Of a DNA stretch of 34,492 bases, positions 10,993 through 17,438 are shown piece by piece. Numbering within the stretch: position 1 is the stretch's first letter; every line of letters starts with the position of its first letter. The notes beneath the pieces were generated by a model. The model was given only the letters and a program-made list of their open reading frames with translations, was not told the origin of the DNA and searched no databases. The position numbers were made by a program, and so were the translations under genes. Source of the DNA: an uncultured Actinomycetes bacterium (GTDB lineage: Bacteria; Actinomycetota; Thermoleophilia; Solirubrobacterales; 70-9); contig CAMLQY010000018.1 of assembly GCA_946482365.1 (NCBI GenBank), positions 1 to 34,492 on the forward strand, in the 5' to 3' direction.

Positions 10993-12312
10993 TCAGGCGG
11001 AGTCTGTGGAGGAGCTGTCGATTGCAGAACGGAGCTGCTCGACCCGCCCGGCGAGCCCGGTGTCCTCGCTGCACCGAGCTTCGATCCGGCGGATCGAGTT
11101 GAGCACGGTCGAGTGGTCTCTCCCGCCGTAGAGCCGGCCGATCTGGGGAAGCGAGAGGTCGGTCAGCTCGCGAGTGAGGTAGATCGCGACCTGGCGGGCG
11201 CGCAGGGGGGTCGCGGCCCGGGTCGAGCCCACCAGCTCGGCCCGGGAGATGCCGAAGGCGGCCGAGACACGGTGCTGGATCTCCTCGACCGGGTTGGGCC
11301 CGGCCCGACGCGAGGCTTTCGGGATCACGGCTTCGACCAGCTCGGCGCTGACCGGCTTCGCGGTGAGCGAGGCGTGGGCGATCACGCGGGTGAGCGCCCC
11401 GTGGAGCTGGCGCACGTTGGCGTCGATCCGCTGCGCGAGCTCGGCCAGGACGTCGCCTTCGGTGTCGACTCCGGCCTCGCGAACGAGGCGGCGCAGGACG
11501 GTGAGGCGGGTTGCCAGGTTGGGAGGCTCGACCGCGACCGTCAGGCCCCACTCGAAGCGATCGCGCAGCCGGGTCTCGAGGGTGGCGAGGTCGCTCGGGA
11601 GGCGGTCTGCGGAGAGGACGATCTGGCTGCCCCCCTCGTACAGCGCGTTGAAGGTGTGGAAGAACTCGTCCTCGGTATGGCGCTTGCCCTCGAGGAACTG
11701 GACGTCGTCGACGAGCAGCACGTCGAGGTCTCGGTAGCGGCGCTTGAACTCCTCGGCGCCCTGGGTGCGCAGCGCCGCGACGAACTCGTTGGTGAAGCGC
11801 TCGGCGGTGGTGTAGCGGACCCCGAGGGTCGGGGCAGAGGCGTCGAGGTAGTTGGCGATCGCGACCAGGAGATGCGTCTTGCCGAGACCCGGCGGACCGT
11901 GGAGGAAGAGCGGGTTGTAGGCCTCCGACGGCGCCTCGGCGACGGCAAGGGCCGCGGCGTGAGCGGCGCGGTTGCCCTCGCCGATCACGAACCGGTCGAA
12001 GGTGTAGTTGACGTTGAGGTCGATATCGGAGTCGGCTGTGCCCTGTCCGCCACCCCCCTCGTCGAAGCTGACGTCGGTCAGCCTCGCGCCGCTCGCGTGA
12101 AGCGCCTCGCGGATCAGCCCCGTGTACCGCCGCTCGGTCCAGGCCCGGATGTTGTCGGGCGCCGAGAGATAGAGAACACCCGCCCGGGCTCCCGACACCC
12201 TCACCGGCTCGAGCCAGAGCTGGAAAGTCGATGACGGCACCGACGCGCGCAGCCGCTTCTGGACATCCCCCCAGGTGCGTTCGAGCTCGGAATTTGGCAC
12301 GCCGCTCTCCAC
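10993..12312 (-). CDS. dnaA: Chromosomal replication initiator DnaA
   Basis: AAA+ initiator that binds DnaA boxes, opens the origin and recruits the helicase. The 439 residues hold domain I (~6-80, WGDVQKRLRASVPSSTFQLW), a very short domain II (~83-98), domain III with Walker A GPPGLGKTH (~139-147), Walker B LLVDDVQFL (~199-207) and sensor regions, and domain IV with the DNA-binding signature YGGRDHSTVLNS near the C-terminus. Two GTG starts are possible: 12312, placed 8 nt after a TATGGT -10 (leaderless), and 12300, preceded by GGAGAG. I keep 12312. It diverges from rpmH across a 199-bp gap containing a palindromic element. Confidence 0.96.
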   Translation of the reverse strand: MESGVPNSELERTWGDVQKRLRASVPSSTFQLWLEPVRVSGARAGVLYLSAPDNIRAWTERRYTGLIREALHASGARLTDVSFDEGGGGQGTADSDIDLNVNYTFDRFVIGEGNRAAHAAALAVAEAPSEAYNPLFLHGPPGLGKTHLLVAIANYLDASAPTLGVRYTTAERFTNEFVAALRTQGAEEFKRRYRDLDVLLVDDVQFLEGKRHTEDEFFHTFNALYEGGSQIVLSADRLPSDLATLETRLRDRFEWGLTVAVEPPNLATRLTVLRRLVREAGVDTEGDVLAELAQRIDANVRQLHGALTRVIAHASLTAKPVSAELVEAVIPKASRRAGPNPVEEIQHRVSAAFGISRAELVGSTRAATPLRARQVAIYLTRELTDLSLPQIGRLYGGRDHSTVLNSIRRIEARCSEDTGLAGRVEQLRSAIDSSSTDSA

Positions 12313-12320
12313 CGCTGGCG

Positions 12321-12326
12321 ACCATA
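12321..12326 (-). promoter_or_regulatory. Putative -10 element of dnaA
   Basis: On the minus strand TATGGT ends 8 nt before the GTG at 12312, giving a near-leaderless dnaA transcript like those predicted for rpmH and parA. No strong -35 box is seen; TTGGCT lies 15 bp further upstream. Confidence 0.4.
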
Positions 12327-12394
12327 GCGACGCCTAGGAGCAGCCAAGCTACCCCCACCGCAAATGCCGAAGAAAGCTTGCCAGCGCCGCCTCT

Positions 12395-12475
12395 CCCGCG
12401 GGTGGCATGGGGCAGGGGGGTCGAGGACGTACACCTCGCCCGCAGGCCCCCCTGCCCCATGACAGGACCCGCGGG
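12395..12475. repeat. Palindromic element, family A member 1 (dnaA/rpmH gap)
   Basis: The outer terminal inverted repeat is CCCGCGGGT (12395-12403) with ACCCGCGGG (12467-12475). The inner perfect 15-bp stem is at 12406-12420 and 12447-12461 (CATGGGGCAGGGGGG and its complement), with a small CGAGG/CCTCG stem in the loop. The ends GGGTGGC and GACAGGACCCGCGGGCC are shared with the elements at 14295-14386 and 23365-23455, while the central stem differs in sequence. It occupies much of the gap between the divergent dnaA and rpmH genes and has no flanking U-run. Confidence 0.75.
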
Positions 12476-12495
12476 CCAATGTGGTCGCGCGTCCG

Positions 12496-12501
12496 TATAC
12501 T
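12496..12501 (+). promoter_or_regulatory. Putative -10 element of rpmH
   Basis: TATACT, close to the consensus, ends 10 nt before the rpmH ATG. No Shine-Dalgarno sequence is present, so the mRNA is predicted to have at most a few leader bases. Confidence 0.55.
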
Positions 12502-12511
12502 GCGACGGCCG

Positions 12512-12646
12512 ATGAAGCGGACTTATCAGCCGAAGAAGCGGAAGCGGGCGAAGACCCACGGGTTCCGGGCGCGCATGAGCACCCGGGGCGGCCGGGCGAT
12601 TCTCAGCCGCCGGCGCCGCAAAGGCCGGAAGCGCCTCACCCCCTAG
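12512..12646 (+). CDS. rpmH: Ribosomal protein bL34
   Basis: A 44-aa, highly basic protein of the large ribosomal subunit: [20 protein letters not shown] at the start and an Arg/Lys-rich C-terminus ([14 protein letters not shown]). Length and sequence match bL34 closely. The ATG at 12512 is the family start; upstream in-frame codons run into the palindromic element and are not part of the gene. Its stop is directly followed by the rnpA ATG (TAGATG), so the two are cotranscribed. It heads the rpmH-rnpA-yidD-yidC operon, divergent from dnaA. Confidence 0.97.
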   Translation: MKRTYQPKKRKRAKTHGFRARMSTRGGRAILSRRRRKGRKRLTP

Positions 12647-13015
12647 ATGGCGGCACCAAGACGTCGCCGGCTCTCGCGCAGCGGCGAGTTCGACCGCGTC
12701 TACCGCGACGGATCATCACATGCGACCCGCTACCTCGTCCTCTACAGGTTTCCCCGCAAGAGCGAAGAGGCCGACGAGGTGAGGCTCGGTGTCTCGGTGA
12801 GTCGCAAGATCGGCGGTGCAGTCGACCGCAACCGGGTCAAGCGCGTCCTGCGAGAGGCTTTTTGGGGCCTGTCGGACCAGCTTCCAGCCGGTCACGACTT
12901 CGTCCTCGTCGCCCGGCCCGAGATCGGCGACCTGATCGAGCGCGAGGGGGCTGCCGGGGTGGGGGGAAGCATCGAAGAGGCGCTGCGCGGCGGCAAGGGG
13001 GGGCGTTCCACGTGA
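12647..13015 (+). CDS. rnpA: Ribonuclease P protein component
   Basis: Small basic protein that binds RNase P RNA and helps it cleave 5' leaders from pre-tRNAs. It is 122 aa. The family signature is VSRKIGGAVDRNRVKRVLRE (~45-64), with LSRSGEFDRVYRDG near the N-terminus. It starts immediately after the rpmH stop. Its last codons overlap the yidD start by 4 bp (GTGA) and contain a parS-like palindrome, so the Gly/Arg/Ser-rich C-terminal end (GGKGGRST) is shaped partly by that DNA site. Confidence 0.95.
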   Translation: MAAPRRRRLSRSGEFDRVYRDGSSHATRYLVLYRFPRKSEEADEVRLGVSVSRKIGGAVDRNRVKRVLREAFWGLSDQLPAGHDFVLVARPEIGDLIEREGAAGVGGSIEEALRGGKGGRST

Positions 13016-13019
13016 AACG
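13004..13019. promoter_or_regulatory. Putative parS site (ParB binding)
   Basis: CGTTCCACGTGAAACG matches the bacterial parS consensus TGTTTCACGTGAAACA at 13 of 16 positions, and its two end mismatches are symmetric. It lies ~700 bp from dnaA and 3.4 kb before parB, and spans the rnpA stop and the yidD GTG start. ParB loads as a CTP-dependent clamp at such sites and ParA then separates the origins. Confidence 0.75.
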
Positions 13020-13284
13020 GCCGCTCCTCGCCCTGATCGCCGCCTACCAGCGCTGGATCTCCCCCGCGATGCCGCGCCGCTGCCGCTACGAGCCGACCTG
13101 CTCCGCCTACACGGCCGAAGCCGTGCAGCGCTTCGGCGCGGCGCGCGGCGCCCTTCTCGGCACCTGGCGCCTGCTGCGCTGCAACCCCTTCAGCCACGGC
13201 GGCTTCGACCCGGTTCCCGAGCGCTTCACGCTGCGAGCGGGCCCGGTCGATCCCGCCGCCCACCACGGCGAGGTGCACACGTGA
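13012..13284 (+). CDS. yidD: Membrane protein insertion efficiency factor YidD
   Basis: A 90-aa member of the YidD (DUF37, haemolytic) family, a small peripheral inner-membrane protein that aids YidC-dependent insertion. The signature is clear: AAYQRWISPAMPRRCRYEPT followed by CSAYTAEAV (~11-39), and LLRCNPFSHGGFDPVP (~55-70), with conserved cysteines at ~C24, C30 and C57. The GTG start at 13012 lies inside the parS-like site and overlaps the rnpA stop by 4 bp. Its stop overlaps the yidC GTG by 4 bp as well, so rnpA, yidD and yidC appear translationally coupled. Confidence 0.93.
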   Translation: MKRPLLALIAAYQRWISPAMPRRCRYEPTCSAYTAEAVQRFGAARGALLGTWRLLRCNPFSHGGFDPVPERFTLRAGPVDPAAHHGEVHT

Positions 13285-14030
13285 TCCCGGCGAACATCCT
13301 CCAGCCGCTGATCGACATCGCCAACGAGGTCCTCGAGTTCTTCCACGACAGCGTCGGCCTCAGCTGGGGTGGCGCGATCATCGCGCTGACGATCGTGACG
13401 CGGGCACTGCTGATCCCGCTCACCTACAAACAGCTGAAAGGCATGCGGGCGCTGCAGGCGCTGCAGCCGCAGATCAAGGAGATCCAGGCCAAATACAAAA
13501 ACGACCGTCAGCGCATGCAGCAGGAGATGATGCGCTTCTACCAGGAGAACAAAGTCAACCCCTTTGCCTCCTGCATCCCGCTGCTGGCGCAGCTGCCGGT
13601 CTTCATCACGCTCTTCTACCTGTTGCAGAACGAGCTTCCCGACGACATCGGGTGCAAGGCCGGCGAATGCGGCTCGGAAGCCTCGTTCCTCTTCATCAGC
13701 GACCTGACGACCAAGGCCGCCGGGGGGGAACTGATAGCCCTTCTCGTCCTCTACGTCGGCACGCAGCTGATCTCGGGCATGGTGATGGCGCTCACCGCCG
13801 ACAAAAGCCAGCGGGTGATGATGTTCGTCCTGCCGTTCATCTTCGTCCCCTTCGTGATCAACTTCCCCGCTGGCCTCGTCCTCTACTGGATCACGACCAA
13901 CATCTGGACGATCGGCCAGCAGTACACGATCCAGAAGCTGATCCCGGCCCCCCATGTGGCCACGCCGGAGGAGGTCAAGGCGGCAAAACCTCCACCTCCG
14001 TCGCCTAGGAAAAAGAAGAAGCGGCGGTAA
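13281..14030 (+). CDS. yidC: Membrane protein insertase YidC (Oxa1 family)
   Basis: Inserts and folds inner-membrane proteins alone or with the Sec translocon. The 249-aa length is the Gram-positive/actinobacterial form lacking the large periplasmic domain. The Oxa1 core holds about five membrane segments: WGGAIIALTIVTRALLIPLT (with the conserved hydrophilic-groove Arg), the cytoplasmic coiled hairpin (KEIQAKYKNDRQRMQQEMMR), PLLAQLPVFITLFYLL, LIALLVLYVGTQLISG and MMFVLPFIFVPFVINFPAGL. A Lys/Arg-rich tail (PSPRKKKKRR) can contact ribosomes. The GTG start overlaps the yidD stop. A 26-bp-arm palindrome begins 7 bp after its stop. Confidence 0.96.
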   Translation: MIPANILQPLIDIANEVLEFFHDSVGLSWGGAIIALTIVTRALLIPLTYKQLKGMRALQALQPQIKEIQAKYKNDRQRMQQEMMRFYQENKVNPFASCIPLLAQLPVFITLFYLLQNELPDDIGCKAGECGSEASFLFISDLTTKAAGGELIALLVLYVGTQLISGMVMALTADKSQRVMMFVLPFIFVPFVINFPAGLVLYWITTNIWTIGQQYTIQKLIPAPHVATPEEVKAAKPPPPSPRKKKKRR

Positions 14031-14036
14031 TAGGTA

Positions 14037-14165
14037 GGCCGCGGGGAGGGGTCTGGGGATCCCATTGCACCGCCTGGCGGCGGTGCAACCTCGAGCCGCT
14101 TCGCGGCTGAGAATCACCTTGCCGGGGGCCGCTTCGCGAGGATCCCCAGACCCCTCCCCGCGGCC
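14037..14165. repeat. Large nested palindrome, 26-bp perfect arms
   Basis: The outer arms 14037-14062 and 14140-14165 are exact 26-bp reverse complements (left arm begins GGCCGCGGGGAGGGGTCTGG). Two more perfect hairpins sit inside: TTGCACCGCC at 14065-14074 with 14079-14088, and AGCCGC at 14094-14099 with 14103-14108. The folded form would be a closed multi-branch structure. It follows yidC directly. No T-run follows the right arm, and the size is far beyond a usual terminator. No second copy is seen in the window. Confidence 0.85.
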
Positions 14166-14294
14166 TCTTGGCTCACACAAGCTTTCTCGTCCCAGCCCTG
14201 GTCGAGCTCCGGGATTTAGAGCTGCTCGGGATCGAGGCGCATTCCCAAGCTCGCCGGGATCGGGGACTGTCTCTTTGTGAGCTTTCTCGCGGGG
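14166..14294. other. Non-coding spacer between two palindromic elements
   Basis: Part of the 382-bp gene-free gap 14031-14412. It holds an imperfect inverted repeat at its ends (GCTCACACAAG near 14170 and CTTTGTGAGC near 14273), direct copies of AGCTTTCTCG near both ends, and repeated CGGGAT words. I see no convincing ORF or RNA gene. It could be a third, decayed palindromic element. Confidence 0.4.
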
Positions 14295-14386
14295 GGTGGC
14301 GTCGTAGGGGGGACCGCCCCTGAGGACGCTTTAGCGACCGGAAGGGGCGGTGGGTCCCCTGCGGCGACAGGACCCGCCGCGCCAGC
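14295..14386 (+). repeat. Palindromic element, family A member 2 (upstream of khpB)
   Basis: About 92 bp, nearly identical to the reverse complement of 23365-23455; the differences are a few substitutions and one indel near the ends. It has an imperfect long stem (TAGGGGGGACCGCCCCT pairing with AGGGGCGGTGGGTCCCCT) around a centre that contains CGCTTTAGCG. The right end GACAGGACCCGC matches the element at 12395. It lies 26 bp before the khpB start, so the khpB promoter begins just beyond it. Confidence 0.85.
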
Positions 14387-14398
14387 ACCTCTCGCCAA

Positions 14399-14404
14399 TA
14401 GACT
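14399..14404 (+). promoter_or_regulatory. Putative -10 element of khpB
   Basis: TAGACT ends 8 nt before the ATG at 14413, with the same sequence and spacing as at 2789. No Shine-Dalgarno is present between it and the start. Confidence 0.45.
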
Positions 14405-14412
14405 GGCTCCCA

Positions 14413-14895
14413 ATGGGTGAGATTGCCGATTGGCCCACTGAGCCGGCTGAGCGTGTGAGGGAGCTGGTCGAGGGCGTCCTGGACGAGCTGGACCTGGACG
14501 GGGACGTCGAGATCGTCGAGGACGACGATCGGATCACGGCCTCGGTCGAGGGCGGCGACGACTACGGCCTCCTGATCGGCAAGCGGGGGCAGACGATCGA
14601 CGCGCTTCAGCTGCTCGCCTACCAGGCCGCCTTCCGCGGCCTTCGCGACCGCAAGCGGGTCGTGGTCGACGCCGCCGGCTACCGGGAGCGCCGCCGGGAG
14701 ACGCTGACGGCGCGCGCGGACCGGGCCGCGGAGCAGGCCCTCAACGACGGCCTCTCGGTGGAGATGGACCCGATGAGCGCGCAGGAGCGCCGGGTCGTCC
14801 ACGAGCACCTCAAGGAGCGCTCGGGGGTCGAGACCTACAGCGAAGGGGACGAGCCTCGCCGGTGCGTGGTCGTTGCTCCTCTCGTGGCGGAGTAG
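14413..14895 (+). CDS. khpB: RNA-binding protein KhpB/Jag (KH-R3H)
   Basis: Cytoplasmic RNA-binding protein that in Gram-positive bacteria partners with KhpA and affects cell elongation and division. From ATG 14413 it is 160 aa: a KH domain with the GxxG loop in LLIGKRGQTIDALQLL (~55-70), then an R3H domain (~95-160) containing SAQERRVVHEHL. It lacks the N-terminal Jag_N domain of the Bacillus protein, as is usual in actinobacteria. An in-frame ATG at 14350 would add 21 residues translated from the palindromic element, so I reject it. The position between yidC and rsmG is classical. Confidence 0.93.
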   Translation: MGEIADWPTEPAERVRELVEGVLDELDLDGDVEIVEDDDRITASVEGGDDYGLLIGKRGQTIDALQLLAYQAAFRGLRDRKRVVVDAAGYRERRRETLTARADRAAEQALNDGLSVEMDPMSAQERRVVHEHLKERSGVETYSEGDEPRRCVVVAPLVAE

Positions 14896-15005
14896 AGAGT
14901 CTCCCGGCGGGGGTTCCGCTTAACTTTTTCGAGCTGCGGCTGGGTTGGACCGATGGCTGCTGACGAAAAAGTACAAGACGCTTCACCCCCGCCGGGAGAC
15001 TCTCT
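14894..15005. repeat. Long palindrome with perfect 20-bp arms across the khpB stop and rsmG start
   Basis: Arm 14894-14913 (AGAGAGTCTCCCGGCGGGGG) is the exact reverse complement of 14986-15005. A second perfect pair, ACTTTTTCG and CGAAAAAGT, is nested inside (about 14923-14931 and 14964-14972). The left arm starts within the khpB stop codon and the right arm codes rsmG residues ~12-18. The rsmG ATG lies in the loop. Confidence 0.85.
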
Positions 15006-15663
15006 GAGTCCGGCCCAGCGAGTCACGCTCTCGCTCGTTCTTGAGCTTTTGGCGGATGAGAGGGCTTCGGTTAGCTCTGTCACCGAGCCCGGGCGGGCGT
15101 GGAAGGTGCATGTTGCTGACAGCCTCACCGGGCTCGAGGTCGACGCTCTTCGGGATGCGCCGCAGATCGCGGATATTGGCTCTGGAGCTGGGTTTCCCGG
15201 CCTGGTCTTGGCTGTGGCCCTGCCCTCTGCCAAAGTCGACTTGGTCGAGTCGGTGGGCCGCAAGTGCGAGTTCATCCAGCGCGCGATCGACAGCGCGGGG
15301 ATCGGCAACGCCCGGGTGCTGAACGTGCGCTCGGAGGAGCTGGCGGCGGATGAGGGGCGCGAGGCCTATGCTGCCGTCACGGCCCGGGCCGTGGGCCGGC
15401 TCTCCACCTTGGCCGAGCTCGCTTCGCCCCTGCTCGAGCAAGACGGCGTACTGGTCGCCTGGAAGGGCAGGCGCGATCCGGACGAGGAGGCGCAGCTCTC
15501 CCGCGCCGCCGAGGGCCTGGCCATGCAGCCCGAGCGGATCCTCCACGTCGGCCCCTACGCCGGCAGCGAACACCGCCACCTCCACGTCCTCCGCAAGGCC
15601 GCCCCCACGCCAGCCGGATTGCCGCGCCGTGCGGGAATGGCCAAGAAGCGCCCCCGCGGCTAG
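14953..15663 (+). CDS. rsmG: 16S rRNA (guanine-N7)-methyltransferase RsmG
   Basis: SAM-dependent enzyme that methylates N7 of G527 (E. coli numbering) in 16S rRNA; its loss gives low-level streptomycin resistance. It is 236 aa. The SAM motif is IADIGSGAGFPGLVLAVALP (~72-91), preceded by HVADSLTGL (~53-61), and followed by VTARAVGRLSTLAELASPLL, both family hallmarks. The C-terminus is basic (MAKKRPRG). The first ~18 codons lie in the 14894-15005 palindrome and resemble no RsmG I know, so the true start could differ, but no better start is visible before the conserved region. Gene order khpB-rsmG-parA-parB is conserved. Confidence 0.94.
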   Translation: MAADEKVQDASPPPGDSLSPAQRVTLSLVLELLADERASVSSVTEPGRAWKVHVADSLTGLEVDALRDAPQIADIGSGAGFPGLVLAVALPSAKVDLVESVGRKCEFIQRAIDSAGIGNARVLNVRSEELAADEGREAYAAVTARAVGRLSTLAELASPLLEQDGVLVAWKGRRDPDEEAQLSRAAEGLAMQPERILHVGPYAGSEHRHLHVLRKAAPTPAGLPRRAGMAKKRPRG

Positions 15664-15666
15664 GAC

Positions 15667-15672
15667 TAATCT
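15667..15672 (+). promoter_or_regulatory. Putative -10 element of parA
   Basis: TAATCT ends 9 nt before the parA ATG, just after the rsmG stop. It allows parAB to be expressed independently of rsmG with almost no 5' leader. Confidence 0.35.
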
Positions 15673-15681
15673 GGGCCCGGC

Positions 15682-16440
15682 ATGGGTGTCGTCTACGCAA
15701 TCGCGAACCAGAAGGGGGGGGTCGGCAAGACGACCACCGCGGTCAACGTCGCCGCCTGCGTCGCCGCCTCCGATGCCCAGACCCTGCTCGTCGACCTCGA
15801 CCCGCAGTGCAACGCGACAGTGGCCCTCGGCGGCGAGCGCGACACGCATCCCTCCTCCTACGATTGCCTCACAGGCGACGTCTCGGTGGCCGAGGCGGCG
15901 AGGCCGGCGGGGCCCGACAACCTCTGGCTGGTCCCGGCCAACCGCGACCTGGCCGGTGCCGCCGTCGAGCTGCCGCGAATCGAGGGCTCCGAGACGCGCC
16001 TGCGCGAGCGGCTGGGGCCGGTGCGCGAGCGCTTCGCCTACACGCTGCTCGACTGCCCCCCCTCGCTGGGCCCGGTCAGCGTCAACGCCCTGACCGCGGC
16101 CGACCGCGTGATCGTGCCCGTGCAGGCCGAGTACCTGGCGCTCGAGGGCCTGGTCCAGTTCCTCGACACGCTGGCGATGATCCGCCGCGAGCTCAACCCG
16201 GCGCTGGAAGTGTCGGGCCTCTTGGTAACCATGCACGATGAGCGCACTCGCCTGGCGCAGGACGTCGAGCGGGAACTGCGCCAGCATTTCCCCGAAATGG
16301 TCTTCGAGACGGTCATCCCGCGCAGTGTCCGCGTCGCCGAGGCGCCGAGCTACGGCCTGCCGGTGACCGAGCACTCTCCGGCCTCGCGCGGCTCCGTTGC
16401 CTACCGAGCACTAGCCGAGGAGCTCGCCGCCCGTGGCTAA
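15682..16440 (+). CDS. parA: Chromosome-partitioning ATPase ParA (Soj)
   Basis: Deviant Walker-A ATPase that binds DNA non-specifically when ATP-bound and moves ParB-parS complexes to segregate new origins. It is 252 aa. The P-loop KGGVGKTT is at ~11-18 with the signature first Lys, Walker A' is LLVDLDPQCNAT (~35-46), and Walker B is LLDCPPSLGP. It is a short chromosomal ParA without an N-terminal HTH. The ATG start gives MGVVYAIANQKGG. It overlaps parB by 8 bp, forming a coupled operon, and lies 2.7 kb from the parS-like site at 13004. Confidence 0.96.
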   Translation: MGVVYAIANQKGGVGKTTTAVNVAACVAASDAQTLLVDLDPQCNATVALGGERDTHPSSYDCLTGDVSVAEAARPAGPDNLWLVPANRDLAGAAVELPRIEGSETRLRERLGPVRERFAYTLLDCPPSLGPVSVNALTAADRVIVPVQAEYLALEGLVQFLDTLAMIRRELNPALEVSGLLVTMHDERTRLAQDVERELRQHFPEMVFETVIPRSVRVAEAPSYGLPVTEHSPASRGSVAYRALAEELAARG

Positions 16441-17305
16441 GACCGCCAAGCGGGGGCTCGGGAGCGGCCTCGCGGCGATCCTGCCGGGGGCGACACCCGA
16501 GGCTGCGGGCGAGCTGCGCGAGCTGCCGGTCGAGCTGATCAAGCCGAACCCGAACCAGCCGCGGACGAAGATCGACCCCGAGGCGCTTGCCGGCCTCTCT
16601 TCCTCGATCGAGTCCAACGGAGTCGTGCAACCGCTGCTCGTCCGCCCTCTCCCCGACGGTAGCTATGAGCTGATCGCCGGCGAGCGGCGCTGGCGCGCCG
16701 CTCAGGACGCTGGCCTGGAAAGGGTTCCCGCGGTCGTCCGTGACCAGGAGCTGGCCGAGCGCCTGCAGGTGGCCCTGATCGAGAACATGGTCCGCGAGGA
16801 CCTCAACCCGGTCGACGAGGCCCGCGCCTGCGCCGCCCTGGTCGACGACCTCGGCCTCTCCAAGGAGGAGCTGGCCCGCCGGGTCGGCCGCAGCCGCCCC
16901 GCCGTCTCCAACCTGATCCGTCTGCTCGATCTCCCCGACGAGGCTCTCGACCTGCTCGAGTCGGGCGAGCTCAGCGAAGGTCACGGCAAGGCGATCCTCG
17001 CCGTCGAGGGGAACGACGTGCGTCGGCAGCTGGCTCGCGCCGCCGCCCGCGGCGGTTGGTCGGTCCGTGAGACCGAGAACCGTGCCAAGCTGGCTGGCCA
17101 GCCAAGGAAGAAGGACGGTTCCCGGACGAGGCTGTCGGCCGAGGAGGCTGCGGCGATCCGCGACGCGGCCGACGAGCTCGAGGCGGCGTTCGGCCAAGAG
17201 GTCAGGGTGCGGCCCAGGGGAGAAGGGGTCGCGGTCGAGATCCGCTTCGGCGACCTCGAGGAGGCCCTCGCGCTCGCCCGCGAGCTCAGTCGCGACGGTC
17301 GCTGA
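16433..17305 (+). CDS. parB: Chromosome-partitioning protein ParB (Spo0J)
   Basis: CTP-dependent DNA clamp that loads at parS and spreads. It is 290 aa. The N-terminal ParA-interaction motif is GLGSGLAAILPG (~8-19), the CTP-binding box is GERRWRAA (~83-90), ENMVREDLNPVDEA (~117-130) is the second conserved box, and the helix-turn-helix is at ~142-163 (LSKEELARRVGRSRPAVSNL). The C-terminus (~225-290) is the dimerisation domain. GTG start overlapping parA by 8 bp. A parS-like palindrome is present at 13004. Confidence 0.96.
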   Translation: MAKTAKRGLGSGLAAILPGATPEAAGELRELPVELIKPNPNQPRTKIDPEALAGLSSSIESNGVVQPLLVRPLPDGSYELIAGERRWRAAQDAGLERVPAVVRDQELAERLQVALIENMVREDLNPVDEARACAALVDDLGLSKEELARRVGRSRPAVSNLIRLLDLPDEALDLLESGELSEGHGKAILAVEGNDVRRQLARAAARGGWSVRETENRAKLAGQPRKKDGSRTRLSAEEAAAIRDAADELEAAFGQEVRVRPRGEGVAVEIRFGDLEEALALARELSRDGR

Positions 17306-17312
17306 GGCCCCG

Positions 17313-17341
17313 TCGTCAGGCCTCGACCGCCCCGCTATCCT
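17313..17341 (+). promoter_or_regulatory. Putative promoter of tRNA-Ile
   Basis: TCGTCA (17313-17318), a 17-bp spacer and TATCCT (17336-17341), ending 13 bp before the mature tRNA. The -35 match is 4 of 6. Confidence 0.4.
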
Positions 17342-17354
17342 TCGGCTTGGCTCC

Positions 17355-17428
<74 letters not shown>

Positions 17429-17438
17429 CTTGCAACGG

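Noticed and set aside
12395..12475. Intrinsic terminator
   Set aside because: Strong stem but no U-run, wrong place (between divergent promoters), and shared ends with other copies.
12407..12511. Longer start for rpmH
   Set aside because: bL34 is 44 aa and the extension reads through the palindrome.
14350..14412. Upstream ATG extension of khpB
   Set aside because: The extra 21 residues are translated from the palindromic element and its flank; the -10 box lies inside this stretch.
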